The position numbers and the translations under genes were made by a program. A DNA stretch of 64,000 nt from assembly GCA_964392775.1 (NCBI GenBank), contig CAYMRD010000005.1, forward strand, positions 85,644 through 149,643. Direction: 5' to 3'. Under the pieces are notes generated by a model. The model ran no database searches. It worked only from the letters and a program-made list of their open reading frames with translations, and had not been told where the DNA came from. This document shows, piece by piece, positions 23,050 through 33,900 of the stretch. Source of the stretch: UKL13-3 sp964392775 (GTDB lineage: Bacteria > Bacteroidota > Bacteroidia > UKL13-3). Within the stretch, counting starts at the first letter, position 1. Each line of letters begins with the position of its first letter.

Positions 23050-26000
23050 ATGAGACCTGTTTCCATATTTTTACTAGTAACGATTCTCTGTCAGATTTGT
23101 TTCCCAACCGTAGCTTATGCTCTTTCTGGAGGCCCTAGTCAACCTGAGGTCCAAAGTTTTGAGCCGGCAAATACCACACAAATGGTAGACCTGTTTACCG
23201 GTGATTTTAATTACAATATTCCCTTGCTTGATGTGGATGAATATCCTATCAATATTTCTTATCACTCAGGGATTTCAATGGATCAGGAAGCAAGTTGGGT
23301 AGGGCTGGGTTGGAATATAAATCCTGGGGTTGTCAACAGGAATATGAGAGGAATACCTGATGATTTTAAGGGAGGGAGTGCCGATAATATTGAAAGAAGG
23401 ATTTATATGAAACCAACCCGTTCGTATGGGCTTACTTTAAAGGGGGCAATTGAGATTATGCCTTATGATATTGATAAGATAAAAGATCAGTTTGGTGCTA
23501 GCTTTAACATGTATCTGGGTGTTGATTATGACAATTATAAGGGGCTTGGCTTCATTTCTGGTCTTGGCGTTTCTCTGAGTGGTATGCTTGCAAAGAAAAT
23601 TCTTTACGAGTCCGACTTTTTTACCGGGAATTTAGATTTGGATCTTATGAATAGCTCAAAGAACGGGGTGTCCCATCAAGCTAATATAGGATTTCGTTCC
23701 GCTTTTAAAGAATTAGGTGGTCCTTCTTTATCAGGTGAAATGTCCATTAACTCACGGACCGGTTTACAATCACTTGGAGTTACCGGAAATGTATTCTCTG
23801 CTGTTGGATTGAGTACTGGTACGGCAAAGTATAGCCACGGAGTGGGGACAAGGTCATACACTCCAAATTCTCCGATTCAAATGTGGCATCAGTCGGTTAC
23901 ATTGGCATTAAAAAATGGAGGGGCATTTAAATTTGCTTCAATAAGCCCCTCCTTTACCGGATATTTTCATACTTCAGCGGTTGCCGGAACGTATATTAAA
24001 TCACCAGCCTATGGTTATTTATATGCAGAGCATGGGGTTAATGGTTCTGAGGCATTGTCGGATTTTAATCGAGAAAAGGATGGTACTTTTTGCAAAAGCA
24101 GTCCGGTATTAGCAGTTCCTGTTAATACTTATGATATGTATGGGGTTACGGGACAGGGTATAGGTGGAGTATTCCGCGCTTTTAGGAACGATTGTGGATT
24201 TATTAAAGATAGATCAACCTATGATTATACAGATGCCGCAGCCATAGTTGGTGAATTATCGATGGGTACGGATCTAAAAGTTGGAATCAATTGTTCGCAG
24301 GTTAATGGAAGTCAATATACAGGGCATTGGAAAGATGGGAATGGATTAGAATCCAGAGTACATTATCAAGGGAAAAACATCAATGATAACCCATTGTATG
24401 AGCCATCTTTTTTTAAAATGTTGGGGGAAAGCAATGTTATAGACGATGCTGGTCTCATTGGGTATACCAGTATTAATTCTCCCATTAGTCCTAAATTAGT
24501 TGAAGATGGAACTGTTGTTACAGTTGATGGCAATTACCTGAACTATTCAAATACTGCCGGAGAAAATACATCTGTTCCCATAAGCAATCGCAATTCAATC
24601 AGACAAAAGAGAGTTCCCCGAAAAAATTTGATGACTGTGAAAACGGTTGGAGAACGGGATTATTGCACGCAAACCTCAATAAAATACTATGAACCTGTTG
24701 CCGCTCAAAATGTAATCAGTGCATTACCTAAGACGATGATTCGAAATGCCGGTTTATCAGGAGAGCAAAGACCCAGTAATCATATATCAGAAGTTACCGT
24801 TGTTGGAGAGAATGGTGTAAAGTATGTTTATGGGATTCCTGCCTATAATTATAAGCAGGTTGATTTTACGTTCACCAATGCAAATGATCCGGATGAAACA
24901 GATGGCGATCCGGATTTGAATGTTAATACCAATTTGGTGGATTATGATAAAGGCAATCCTATATTTTCTGATTTGTCTTCCCGCAATTTTAAATCAAGAA
25001 AACACAAAGGTCTGAATCACTTTTTTGAGTCGAGTGTAATGCCGGAATATGCACATTCATATTTGCTTACCGAAGTGCATTCGCCTGATTATACTGAGTA
25101 TAATTCCTTTGGTCCATCCAGTCAATCTGGTGGTACCTATACTAAAATTGGTTATTACTTAACCAATAGCGTAATGAGTCATAAAAGGTATAAATGGCGT
25201 GTTCCGATTGATGAAGGCAAAGCGTATTTCAATCCCGGTTATAAATCGGTTCCGGCAGACGATATGGCTACTTTTTCCTATGGCGAAAAAGATAATTGGT
25301 TAGTGAGGTCAATAGAAGGTATAAATCATATTGCTTATTTCTATATCTCAGCGAGAGCAGATGGTTGTGGTGTAAAAGATATAAATGGAGGAATTGATGT
25401 GAATGCTAACTCCTATAAATTAGACAGTATAGTAATGTATTCAAAAAAGGATATGCAAACTCCTGTAAAGGCGGTTCATTTTGAGTATAACAATATACTC
25501 TGTCAGGGTGTCTCAAACAATAAAAATATATTGAGCCAAACCAGTGGAGAGTTAACAGGTAAATTAACCTTGAAGCGTATCTATTTTACGTATGGGAATT
25601 CAAGGAAAGGAATGCTCAATTCATATTTGTTTGAATATGGGTGCTATAATCCAGACTACCACCCAAGAGGATATGATAGGTGGGGCAATTTTAAGGAACC
25701 CGAATCGGAAAGCCTTAATAACACTGAATATCCTTATGTAAATCAAAACAAAACGCTAACAGATAAGTGGGCTTCTGCATGGTGTTTAACTAAAATCAAT
25801 ATGCCGTCAGGTTCAAGCATAAATATCGTTTATGAGTCGGATGATTATGCCTATGTACAGGATAAAGTGGCGAATCAAATGTATAAGATCGTTGGTTTTA
25901 GCAAGGATCCTAATATCTCAAGTTTTACAGGCGATGATGATAAACTGTATGAAGATAACTTTATGGGAGGTGTAATGGCGAACGATGTGGTGTATGATTA

Positions 26001-29000
26001 TATCTACTTCACACTTCCTTCCAATTTTGTGTCCTCAGGTAATTACATGAATGATTTTTTAGGTGGATCAAAAGATAACCTGATGTATTTTAATTGTTTT
26101 GTGAATATCACTTCCGCGGGCCAGAGTAATTATGAGTATGTAAAGGGATATGCCTCGGTTGTAGCAGCAGGAGTGAGTGATGATAACAGGTATGGTTGGG
26201 TTCGAATTAATAAAGTTGGGGATAAGTATAATCCAATATCATTCGCTGCATGGCAATTGGGACGCCTGTCATTGACGGGTAAGGTATTTCCGGGATCTGA
26301 TTTGAAAAATGAAGGAGAGCTTGGGAATACTACACGAGCTGTCATTTCCTCTCTATTAGGATACATAGGTGAGATTTATACAATGATAGATGGGGTAAAT
26401 GATAAGTTTAAAAACAATGATTTTGCCCGGGAGGTTAATGTCGAAAAGTCGTTCATTAGGCTTAATAATTTAACAGGGTACAAACTGGGAGGAGGTTCCC
26501 GGGTAAAAAGCATCATTATTAATGATGATTGGAGTACGATGACCGGCAATGCGGAGGGGGCGATGTCGTACGGACAGGAGTTTAGTTATACCAAAACACA
26601 GTTCTATAACGGGGCAGATTATGTTATAAGCAGTGGCGTTGCTTCGTATGAACCTATTGTGGGTGGAGATGAAAATCCGTTTAGACAACCGGATTCTTAC
26701 GAGGTGGAGCACTTATTGGTTCCTAATGATAATTTTTACACAGAACAACCATACGGGGAGAGTTTTTTTCCTCCACCCGTAGTTGGTTACTCTGAGGTTG
26801 CTGTTAAAACGATGCTGCCTGAGGAATGGGAAAATAGTCCCGGTACAATTGAGCGTCATGCAAAAGGGAAAACACTCTACTCTTTTTATACTGCAAAGGA
26901 TTATCCAATTGTTGTTTCAAAAACAAGCTTCAATGCAATAGAGAAGAACCCGGATATTATTTTGTCATTGACACAAGCCATTTCAGAAAGGCATTTGTAC
27001 GGAAGTCAGGGGTTTCAGGTTGAGTTGAATGATATGCATGGGAAACCCAGAGGCATTTACAGTTTCGACCAGCAGTCTATAGATAAAACCGATAAGAAAT
27101 ATGCCTATTCAGGGATAACATATAATTATTCGAGCACTAAATCCGGTAGTAAATCGTATTTGAAAAATGATGTATTAACCATTGACAGGAACAATACAAT
27201 TTCTACGCAAGCTTTAGGGATGGAAGTTGACGTTGCTTTTGATTCGCGTGAAACAAGCGGTGAGGTGGCAACCCGGATCGAAGGTTTAAATATTAATATG
27301 GGTTTTGTCGGAATCATTCCTTTCATTTTGCCGATGGTTCTTCCTGAGCGAGAGCTTGATATTAATAGTTTTAAATCGGTAGCCATATCTAGGGTTATTA
27401 ATAGATATGGGATTTTGGAAGAAACTGTGGCCAACGAGTTTGAAACTGAAATATCGCAACGCAATATGCTTTATGATGCAGAAACAGGAGATGTATTACT
27501 CACCTGTACAACAAATGAGTTTGATGACGATGTTCATAGTTTAACATTACCTGCATATTGGATGAGTGAATATGATGGAATGGGTCCAGCATCTATGAAT
27601 ATTGGATTGGAATGTTATGTGAAACAAAGCAACTTATTTGGCTTTGAACCTATTATTCAAAATCAAACAGATGTTGATCCTGCCAAGTGCTTTGTAAGTG
27701 GAGATATGGTAGAGTTAAAAATAAATGGTGTTTCAAAAAAGGCATGGATTTATAAGCGGGCATTGACAAACGAATGGATATTTATTGATGCAATAGGGAG
27801 CAAAATTGATTTGCAAACAGGAACGTATTATGTAAAAGTGATGGACTCAGGGAGGAAAAACTTATTAAGTCTCTCAGCGGCTTCTATTACTAGTTTGGCA
27901 TCTCCGATAGTCGACAATAAGATTACTTCTCAAATTAGTGAGGTAATTAATGCTCAATCACAAGAATATAAGGAGCACTGGGGATTGTTGAATAATTCGA
28001 TTTCCGACAACTCGTTGTGCAACTACGTGTTTGATACCTATGTTGGCTCTCAGGGTGTTATGCTTTCAGAGTTTAAGGATATTATGGTTCCTAAACTGTA
28101 TAGGTTGTTGACAGCGAATGATAAATTTTTTAGCGGACAACCGGGCGCCAATTTGAGTTCAATTACCAGAAGTGCTCCAATTACTGAAGGTGACTTAGAC
28201 GGAACAACGAAACTGAAGGGGTTGTATCAAGATTATCAGAAGTGTCAAGGTTTGCCATTAAGTGCTACTGGTCAGGTTAATATAAGGCCAGCGATAGAAT
28301 GTAAACAGTCTGGTTATTTCAATCCCCCGGTAGTTAAGTTGTCATACTATATTGATTTTATACTAAATATAGGTACTTATTCTATGACCGTCACCAGTTA
28401 TGAAATAAGAAGGAACGTTGTTGGTTTTGTTAACTCTGATGCTGGTTCTTGTTACGAAACGTCCTGTAACGGAATTACAGGAACATATTTCTTCAATCTG
28501 CCGACTAATATTACTTCACTAAACAGTTTAGATGTAATCGTGACTTCCCCTTTGCCTAACTATACAACAACCAGGTATAATAAAATGTTCTCATTTCTTT
28601 ATAATCATAATAATTTGGATAATAGTGTTACACTAAGAGTTGGCGTAAACGATATTGACTACGCTACCGGGAATACATGTGGGCCGTATGCAACGGCTCT
28701 GCCGATTGATCTGAATACGGTGGATTTTAGCCATTCCGTTTTTACAAATGACTGTTCGTGTTTTGGTGCTCAAACAGCTAGAGTTGAGTTTGATAATTCA
28801 TCATCTGCATCGAGCATTACTGACAGACTTGGTGCTTTGTTTGACTCTTGGGCAACCACTTCATCTATACCTTCTGCAAGAGTGTTGGATGTACATGATG
28901 ATATTGCTGTATACAAAGTGGAGGTTGTTTCGCAAGGAGGGACCACCTTAGAGAGCACAACTAGAACCACACCGAATATTGGGATTGTCAAATATGATAT

Positions 29001-30186
29001 TTACTCAGACTGTGGGGTATTTACAACGGCTAATCCGGCCCATTGTAAAGTGAATCCGTTTCTACAAGGTTTGCTGGGTAACTGGAAGTCGTCAAAGTCG
29101 TGGGTGTACATGGGCAATAGAACTGGAAACAGAGATGAACTGGTAAAGAAAACCAATATACGAAAAGAAGGAACCTATGTTACCTGTACCCCATTTTGGT
29201 CGCCACAAGTAGGTAGCCAGTCAACTGTTTGGAGCAAAGGGGTTGATTTGAGCAATAACTGGAAAATGCAGAATGAAAATACAAAGTTCCACAGATCGGG
29301 TGTGCAATTGGAAAGTAAAAACACTCTAAATCAGTTTAGCAGTCAGCTTATAGATGTTGGTAATAACACGGTGTATGCTTCTTCATCGAATGCCAGGTAT
29401 AATGATATAGCCAATGATAATATGGAAAATTATGTTAATACTAATAGGCCGTTAGGCGCAAGTGACCTCTATTGTCCACATGATCATTTTAACTTTATGG
29501 ATGATCGTGTTTTTGCACTTTCATCAGATGCTCATACAGGTCTTTACAGTATGAAACTTCAAGATGGTCAAATTGCAAAGGCATATCGGGATCTCGAAAA
29601 TACGATTGTTCAAAATGTGAATGATGCAAACGGATACGTACTAAGTTCAACTGATTATAACGGATGGTTTAATCCTGCTCAAGGCGAATACGTAGTCTCA
29701 TGTTGGGTAAAGATTCCAGAAGCCAGATCGGAGGCTACTTATGATGAGAGAGGAATATCAAACTTAAGTCAAAAGTTACGAATTGAGGTTGTGGAACAAT
29801 CGTTTGTTCTTGCAGATTTAAATTCTATAGTGTGTTATCCGGTAGGCCCAATTATAGACGGGTGGCAGAAGATGGAAGGGAAAGGAATGATTAATAGAAC
29901 GGCAAGTAATAGGATTGAGGTGAGGATGATCTCAAGTAAAAGGAAAATAAATAACGCTGCAGTTACTACCTTATTTGATGACTTGAGAATACACCCCGCC
30001 CAGGCCACCATGAAAACTTATGTATACAACAGGAAAAACCTGCGGTTGATGTCGGAATTGGATGAAAACAACTACGCTGTTTATTATGAATATAATAATG
30101 AAGGGAAGTTGGTAAGAACGAAACGAGAAACAGACAAAGGAGTTTTTACAATATCAGAAACGCGCTCATCCTTAATTAAAAAATAA
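23050..30186 (+). CDS. Giant secreted RHS-associated protein, 2,378 aa (RHS operon gene 5)
   Basis: Signal peptide ~1-24 (ends AYALS). The N-terminal block GGPSQPEVQSFEP...MVDLFTGDFNYNIPLLDVDEYP...SMDQEASWVGLGWNINPG (residues ~27-95) is the characteristic start of large Bacteroidota proteins that travel with RHS proteins and recalls SpvB/TcB-type modules. The long middle is beta-rich with many Tyr/Asn/Gly. The end (~2320-2378) carries a YD-like unit (YVYNRKNLRLMSELDENNYA, YYEYNNEGKLVRTKRE). It probably forms part of a beta-cage with the downstream RHS protein, as TcB and TcC do together; this is inferred. No T9SS tail. Confidence 0.72.
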   Translation: MRPVSIFLLVTILCQICFPTVAYALSGGPSQPEVQSFEPANTTQMVDLFTGDFNYNIPLLDVDEYPINISYHSGISMDQEASWVGLGWNINPGVVNRNMRGIPDDFKGGSADNIERRIYMKPTRSYGLTLKGAIEIMPYDIDKIKDQFGASFNMYLGVDYDNYKGLGFISGLGVSLSGMLAKKILYESDFFTGNLDLDLMNSSKNGVSHQANIGFRSAFKELGGPSLSGEMSINSRTGLQSLGVTGNVFSAVGLSTGTAKYSHGVGTRSYTPNSPIQMWHQSVTLALKNGGAFKFASISPSFTGYFHTSAVAGTYIKSPAYGYLYAEHGVNGSEALSDFNREKDGTFCKSSPVLAVPVNTYDMYGVTGQGIGGVFRAFRNDCGFIKDRSTYDYTDAAAIVGELSMGTDLKVGINCSQVNGSQYTGHWKDGNGLESRVHYQGKNINDNPLYEPSFFKMLGESNVIDDAGLIGYTSINSPISPKLVEDGTVVTVDGNYLNYSNTAGENTSVPISNRNSIRQKRVPRKNLMTVKTVGERDYCTQTSIKYYEPVAAQNVISALPKTMIRNAGLSGEQRPSNHISEVTVVGENGVKYVYGIPAYNYKQVDFTFTNANDPDETDGDPDLNVNTNLVDYDKGNPIFSDLSSRNFKSRKHKGLNHFFESSVMPEYAHSYLLTEVHSPDYTEYNSFGPSSQSGGTYTKIGYYLTNSVMSHKRYKWRVPIDEGKAYFNPGYKSVPADDMATFSYGEKDNWLVRSIEGINHIAYFYISARADGCGVKDINGGIDVNANSYKLDSIVMYSKKDMQTPVKAVHFEYNNILCQGVSNNKNILSQTSGELTGKLTLKRIYFTYGNSRKGMLNSYLFEYGCYNPDYHPRGYDRWGNFKEPESESLNNTEYPYVNQNKTLTDKWASAWCLTKINMPSGSSINIVYESDDYAYVQDKVANQMYKIVGFSKDPNISSFTGDDDKLYEDNFMGGVMANDVVYDYIYFTLPSNFVSSGNYMNDFLGGSKDNLMYFNCFVNITSAGQSNYEYVKGYASVVAAGVSDDNRYGWVRINKVGDKYNPISFAAWQLGRLSLTGKVFPGSDLKNEGELGNTTRAVISSLLGYIGEIYTMIDGVNDKFKNNDFAREVNVEKSFIRLNNLTGYKLGGGSRVKSIIINDDWSTMTGNAEGAMSYGQEFSYTKTQFYNGADYVISSGVASYEPIVGGDENPFRQPDSYEVEHLLVPNDNFYTEQPYGESFFPPPVVGYSEVAVKTMLPEEWENSPGTIERHAKGKTLYSFYTAKDYPIVVSKTSFNAIEKNPDIILSLTQAISERHLYGSQGFQVELNDMHGKPRGIYSFDQQSIDKTDKKYAYSGITYNYSSTKSGSKSYLKNDVLTIDRNNTISTQALGMEVDVAFDSRETSGEVATRIEGLNINMGFVGIIPFILPMVLPERELDINSFKSVAISRVINRYGILEETVANEFETEISQRNMLYDAETGDVLLTCTTNEFDDDVHSLTLPAYWMSEYDGMGPASMNIGLECYVKQSNLFGFEPIIQNQTDVDPAKCFVSGDMVELKINGVSKKAWIYKRALTNEWIFIDAIGSKIDLQTGTYYVKVMDSGRKNLLSLSAASITSLASPIVDNKITSQISEVINAQSQEYKEHWGLLNNSISDNSLCNYVFDTYVGSQGVMLSEFKDIMVPKLYRLLTANDKFFSGQPGANLSSITRSAPITEGDLDGTTKLKGLYQDYQKCQGLPLSATGQVNIRPAIECKQSGYFNPPVVKLSYYIDFILNIGTYSMTVTSYEIRRNVVGFVNSDAGSCYETSCNGITGTYFFNLPTNITSLNSLDVIVTSPLPNYTTTRYNKMFSFLYNHNNLDNSVTLRVGVNDIDYATGNTCGPYATALPIDLNTVDFSHSVFTNDCSCFGAQTARVEFDNSSSASSITDRLGALFDSWATTSSIPSARVLDVHDDIAVYKVEVVSQGGTTLESTTRTTPNIGIVKYDIYSDCGVFTTANPAHCKVNPFLQGLLGNWKSSKSWVYMGNRTGNRDELVKKTNIRKEGTYVTCTPFWSPQVGSQSTVWSKGVDLSNNWKMQNENTKFHRSGVQLESKNTLNQFSSQLIDVGNNTVYASSSNARYNDIANDNMENYVNTNRPLGASDLYCPHDHFNFMDDRVFALSSDAHTGLYSMKLQDGQIAKAYRDLENTIVQNVNDANGYVLSSTDYNGWFNPAQGEYVVSCWVKIPEARSEATYDERGISNLSQKLRIEVVEQSFVLADLNSIVCYPVGPIIDGWQKMEGKGMINRTASNRIEVRMISSKRKINNAAVTTLFDDLRIHPAQATMKTYVYNRKNLRLMSELDENNYAVYYEYNNEGKLVRTKRETDKGVFTISETRSSLIKK

Positions 30187-30189
30187 GCT

Positions 30190-30945
30190 ATGGGCTCTAA
30201 AAAGAAATTGTTTCTTGTTTTAATGTTCTTGTATTTAAGCACTAGCTTTCTACAGGCGCAAAACTATCTGGATTACCTCAATCAAGCCAATGCCTGTATT
30301 AAAGATATGAAGTATAAGGTAAGTCTTAAATATAAAGCTTACGGAACATATACTTCAACTAAAGCACTTCAGGAAAAGAATTGTAAAATGACTGTTTGGG
30401 GAGAAGAAATGTCAATGGATTTTGACGGGATTGAAGTAGTAAAAAACAAGCATAAAAGTATTCATGTTGATCATTCTCATAAGATTGTAATTTTAGATAA
30501 TGTTCTAAGTAATAAACAAAAAAGACGTGAAGAGGATGGTGTGCAGGCCATTGTCAATATTGATTCCCTTATTCTAAGTTATGTAAGCATTGATTCGACA
30601 GGTGCAACATCAAAAACAATAACTCTTAGAATGCATTTTGCTAAATCTAATAGATACAAGTATTCTGATATAACGATCAACAGAACAACTCATTTTATCG
30701 AGAAGGTTGTGGTGTATTACAATGGCTCCTTGAATACATTATTAGGTAGGGGATTTGATAAAAAGGCGGAGTATAATCAGGCTCCAAGGCTAGAAGTTGT
30801 ATTTGTGGAGTTCGCTAAACTAAACAAACGTCCGAGTGCGGACTTCAGAATTGAAAAATACATAAAAGCAAAAGGTAATAAGAACTATTTGTTACCGGAG
30901 TTTGATGGGTATAAGTTTTATGATAACACCTCTAAAAAAAGATAA
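30190..30945 (+). CDS. Uncharacterised secreted protein between the two giants (RHS operon gene 6)
   Basis: It has 251 aa with a signal peptide (~1-23, ending FLQAQ). The mature part has alternating hydrophobic strands (KYKVSLKYKAYGTYTS, KTITLRMHFAKSNRYKYSDI) and a helix, resembling in general pattern LolA-like lipoprotein carriers, but no diagnostic motif is seen. Spaced 3 bp from gene 5 and 1 bp from gene 7, so it is an integral member of the operon; it may bind lipid or assist cage assembly. Function unknown. Confidence 0.6.
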   Translation: MGSKKKLFLVLMFLYLSTSFLQAQNYLDYLNQANACIKDMKYKVSLKYKAYGTYTSTKALQEKNCKMTVWGEEMSMDFDGIEVVKNKHKSIHVDHSHKIVILDNVLSNKQKRREEDGVQAIVNIDSLILSYVSIDSTGATSKTITLRMHFAKSNRYKYSDITINRTTHFIEKVVVYYNGSLNTLLGRGFDKKAEYNQAPRLEVVFVEFAKLNKRPSADFRIEKYIKAKGNKNYLLPEFDGYKFYDNTSKKR

Positions 30946-30946
30946 T

Positions 30947-33900
30947 ATGAAATATCTTAAGGCATTTTTAGTATTCGTTAATATAATAACTTTCTTTTTT
31001 GTGCATGGAAGCCAACCGGTCAAACAAGAGAGTTCAAGTCTGCTGTCTGCTTTATATCCGATCTCTGCAACCCCGTCTCCTGTTGTAGTTACAGGGGTTT
31101 TTAGGAGTTCACTCACTCAGGGTTCAAGTACCGGTTTTTCTTTTAAGAAAGCAGAAGGTCAGGTTTCTCTTTCTATTGACCCGGGAAATAGTGTTTGTCC
31201 CCCGCAAAGTTTTACCTGTCAGGCAACAGTTGAAGCAAAATACTATAGCTTCTCAACAGAATCGGTTAAAACCGAACTGTTACATTTAGAGGTAAAGTAC
31301 GATGCTAAGGAAGGTGTATCATATCAGGATAAGGATATTCGGATACTGGAGGCGCAGGCAAACTATATAGAGTTAAGGCTCACCGGGGTTCAAATTTCCA
31401 ATACGAGTTGGTTGTCGTTTGTGAGACTAAGAGGAATGTTGACGGAAGATGTACATGCGAGTATATTTAATTTTGATATTCCCCCGGATTTAAACGTTAG
31501 TTTCTCACCTGACGGTACAGGAATTAATGTTCAGATTGCTTCAAGTACACAAAGGGATGAGGAATATGATTTGGAATGGACTCATGTTGATTTGTATGAC
31601 AGTAAAAATTGTTATGTAGACGGGAGCGGAAAGACTCATGGATTGTTCAATTATAATAATAACGCAACAAGGGTTAGGGTTGTCGGAACCACCTACACCT
31701 TAGCCAATGTGTTTGAGGCCGGTTTTATTATGTTTAGAGTACGTAAGGTTGGTTACTATAAAGATAATAATGAGCTTGAAAGACGAGTGGTAGGAAAATG
31801 GTCGGGTTATTATAATAATCAAAGCGATAATGAGGGTGATGCATATTATAATTCCAAATCGTCATATATATTGGTTAGTGACCTGCCGGTTTCAATTGGT
31901 ATTAGTGGTGTGCTGGTTTATCAATCACCGCACTTGCAAAGCATGAACTGGGAATATCATATAGCTTATTCTGAGAATGCTGTTATAGGAGAAGGAATCA
32001 CCTACTTTGACGGAACATTGCGGAATAGACAAACCGTAAACAAAAATTTTGAAGATGAAACATCAGTCGTTTCTGAAACAAAATATGATTATGAGGGAAG
32101 AGGGGTAATTAACACATTACCGGTTCCTGTTAAAGATGGCGTTTTAAAGTTTACCCCTAAATTTAATCGAAACATGAATGGAGAAGCATATTCGGCCAAA
32201 GATCTTTATCCCACTGGCAGTTCGCTTTGTGTGCCGGCAACGGGGCCTATGAGCAACACGAGTGGATCTTCAAAGTATTATTCATCCAACAATGAATTTA
32301 ACTCAGAAAATGCATCAACAGGTACATTTCCCAATAGCGAAGATTATGTTCCTGTGGCAAACGGTTTCCCATTTGTACAGGTAGAGTATACAGCCGATAA
32401 TAGCGGGAAGATTAGAACCCGTTCTTCTCCCGGGCCTGAATATCAAATTGGAGGAGTCAATACTCACGAAACTAAATTTGCGTATGATGTTCCCGAACAA
32501 CAGGAATTAGATCGGTTATTTGGCACAGAGGTTGGTTATAGCCATCACTACAAAAGACACACCACAACCGATGCAAATGGTAAGTCCTCTGTGGCTTATT
32601 TCAATTTGTCGGGAAAAGTAGTGGCAACTGCCTTGATTGATGATGATTCAAGCGGGGCCACATACGAAGTTGTATCAAATATGCTCGTAAAAGAAGAACC
32701 TCAAACAACAGAAGAAACCACTGTTGATGAGGATGGCGATTTGTCTATTGCCAAAGTGTTTACCGTTACAAATGCTGGTATACATAAGTTTTTATACGAA
32801 GTTGAACCACAGAAATATTTGCCTGATAATTGTCCGCGAACAGAACAATCAGGAGGTAATCCCAATGAGGAAAGCCCTCAGCTCTGTTACGAGTGTGTAT
32901 ATGATTTGGAAATAAGTATTACCGATTTGTGTCGTAATGAGCAAATGCCAGGAGAAGGATATTCCTCCCCCACAACAGTTTTAAAGCGGATCATTGGAGG
33001 GAACGGTAACCAAGAGATGGGAACATGTATAGAACTCCCGGCTTCTCCATACTCGTTTGCCAATGATCCTAAATTGGCAGCTTATATACAAACAGATGAA
33101 AGTGATGGAAAGAACTATCTGTATTTAAATTTGCCAAAGGGAACATATAAGCTGGTTAAATCGCTTAAAGTAAATGACAAGATGGCCGAAGAATACCTGC
33201 AACATTTTTTGAAAACTCAAAAATGTAAGACTTTAGCTGATTTTGAAACGGAAGAATGGCTTGCAACGGATCAATCAGGTTGTGGCATTACGTGCGATTA
33301 TTGCAATACCGAGCTGGCCAAACCAATGTACTATTCTCAAGAGAGTTTTGTTAGCTATAAGGAACAACAGTTTTTATTGGCACCCGGAACGACTTCAGAC
33401 GATATTACAGAAGAAACACGAAATGGATGGATAGGTGCGTACTTAGATTTTAAACAAATGTGCGATAACGTTTGTGACAAGCAAACCTCTTGCGATATTT
33501 ATAGAGAAATATTGATCAGCGATGTTTCACCGGGAGGTAAATATGCCAAGTTTGATATGCTGTCAAACGGAGATATAGCGTACAGGCCACAGGGGGAAAA
33601 TCAAAGCAGGTTTAATATATTGAACCCCGTTAACAGCAACAATGATAATCCTATATCCTATAAAACGGTATTAAGTGGTTATGACGTAATGTTGGATGGT
33701 GTTTCTACAAATATTGCCCTTTTATCTCCAACTCAATTTGTTGAGCTTTGGGGAGAAAATAAAAATGCATGGATTCCTAAATTAATTAAAGCACATCCGG
33801 AGTATTGTGAGTTAACATGGTGTGAGCAAATGGAGGAAGCAATGAATTTTACTTCTGAGTTGCAAAAAATATCAACATACGCAGAAGCCGAATCAAAGGG

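Noticed and set aside
30902..30946. Earlier start of the 3,421-aa RHS protein
   Set aside because: It lies within the preceding gene and would put 15 residues before a good signal peptide.
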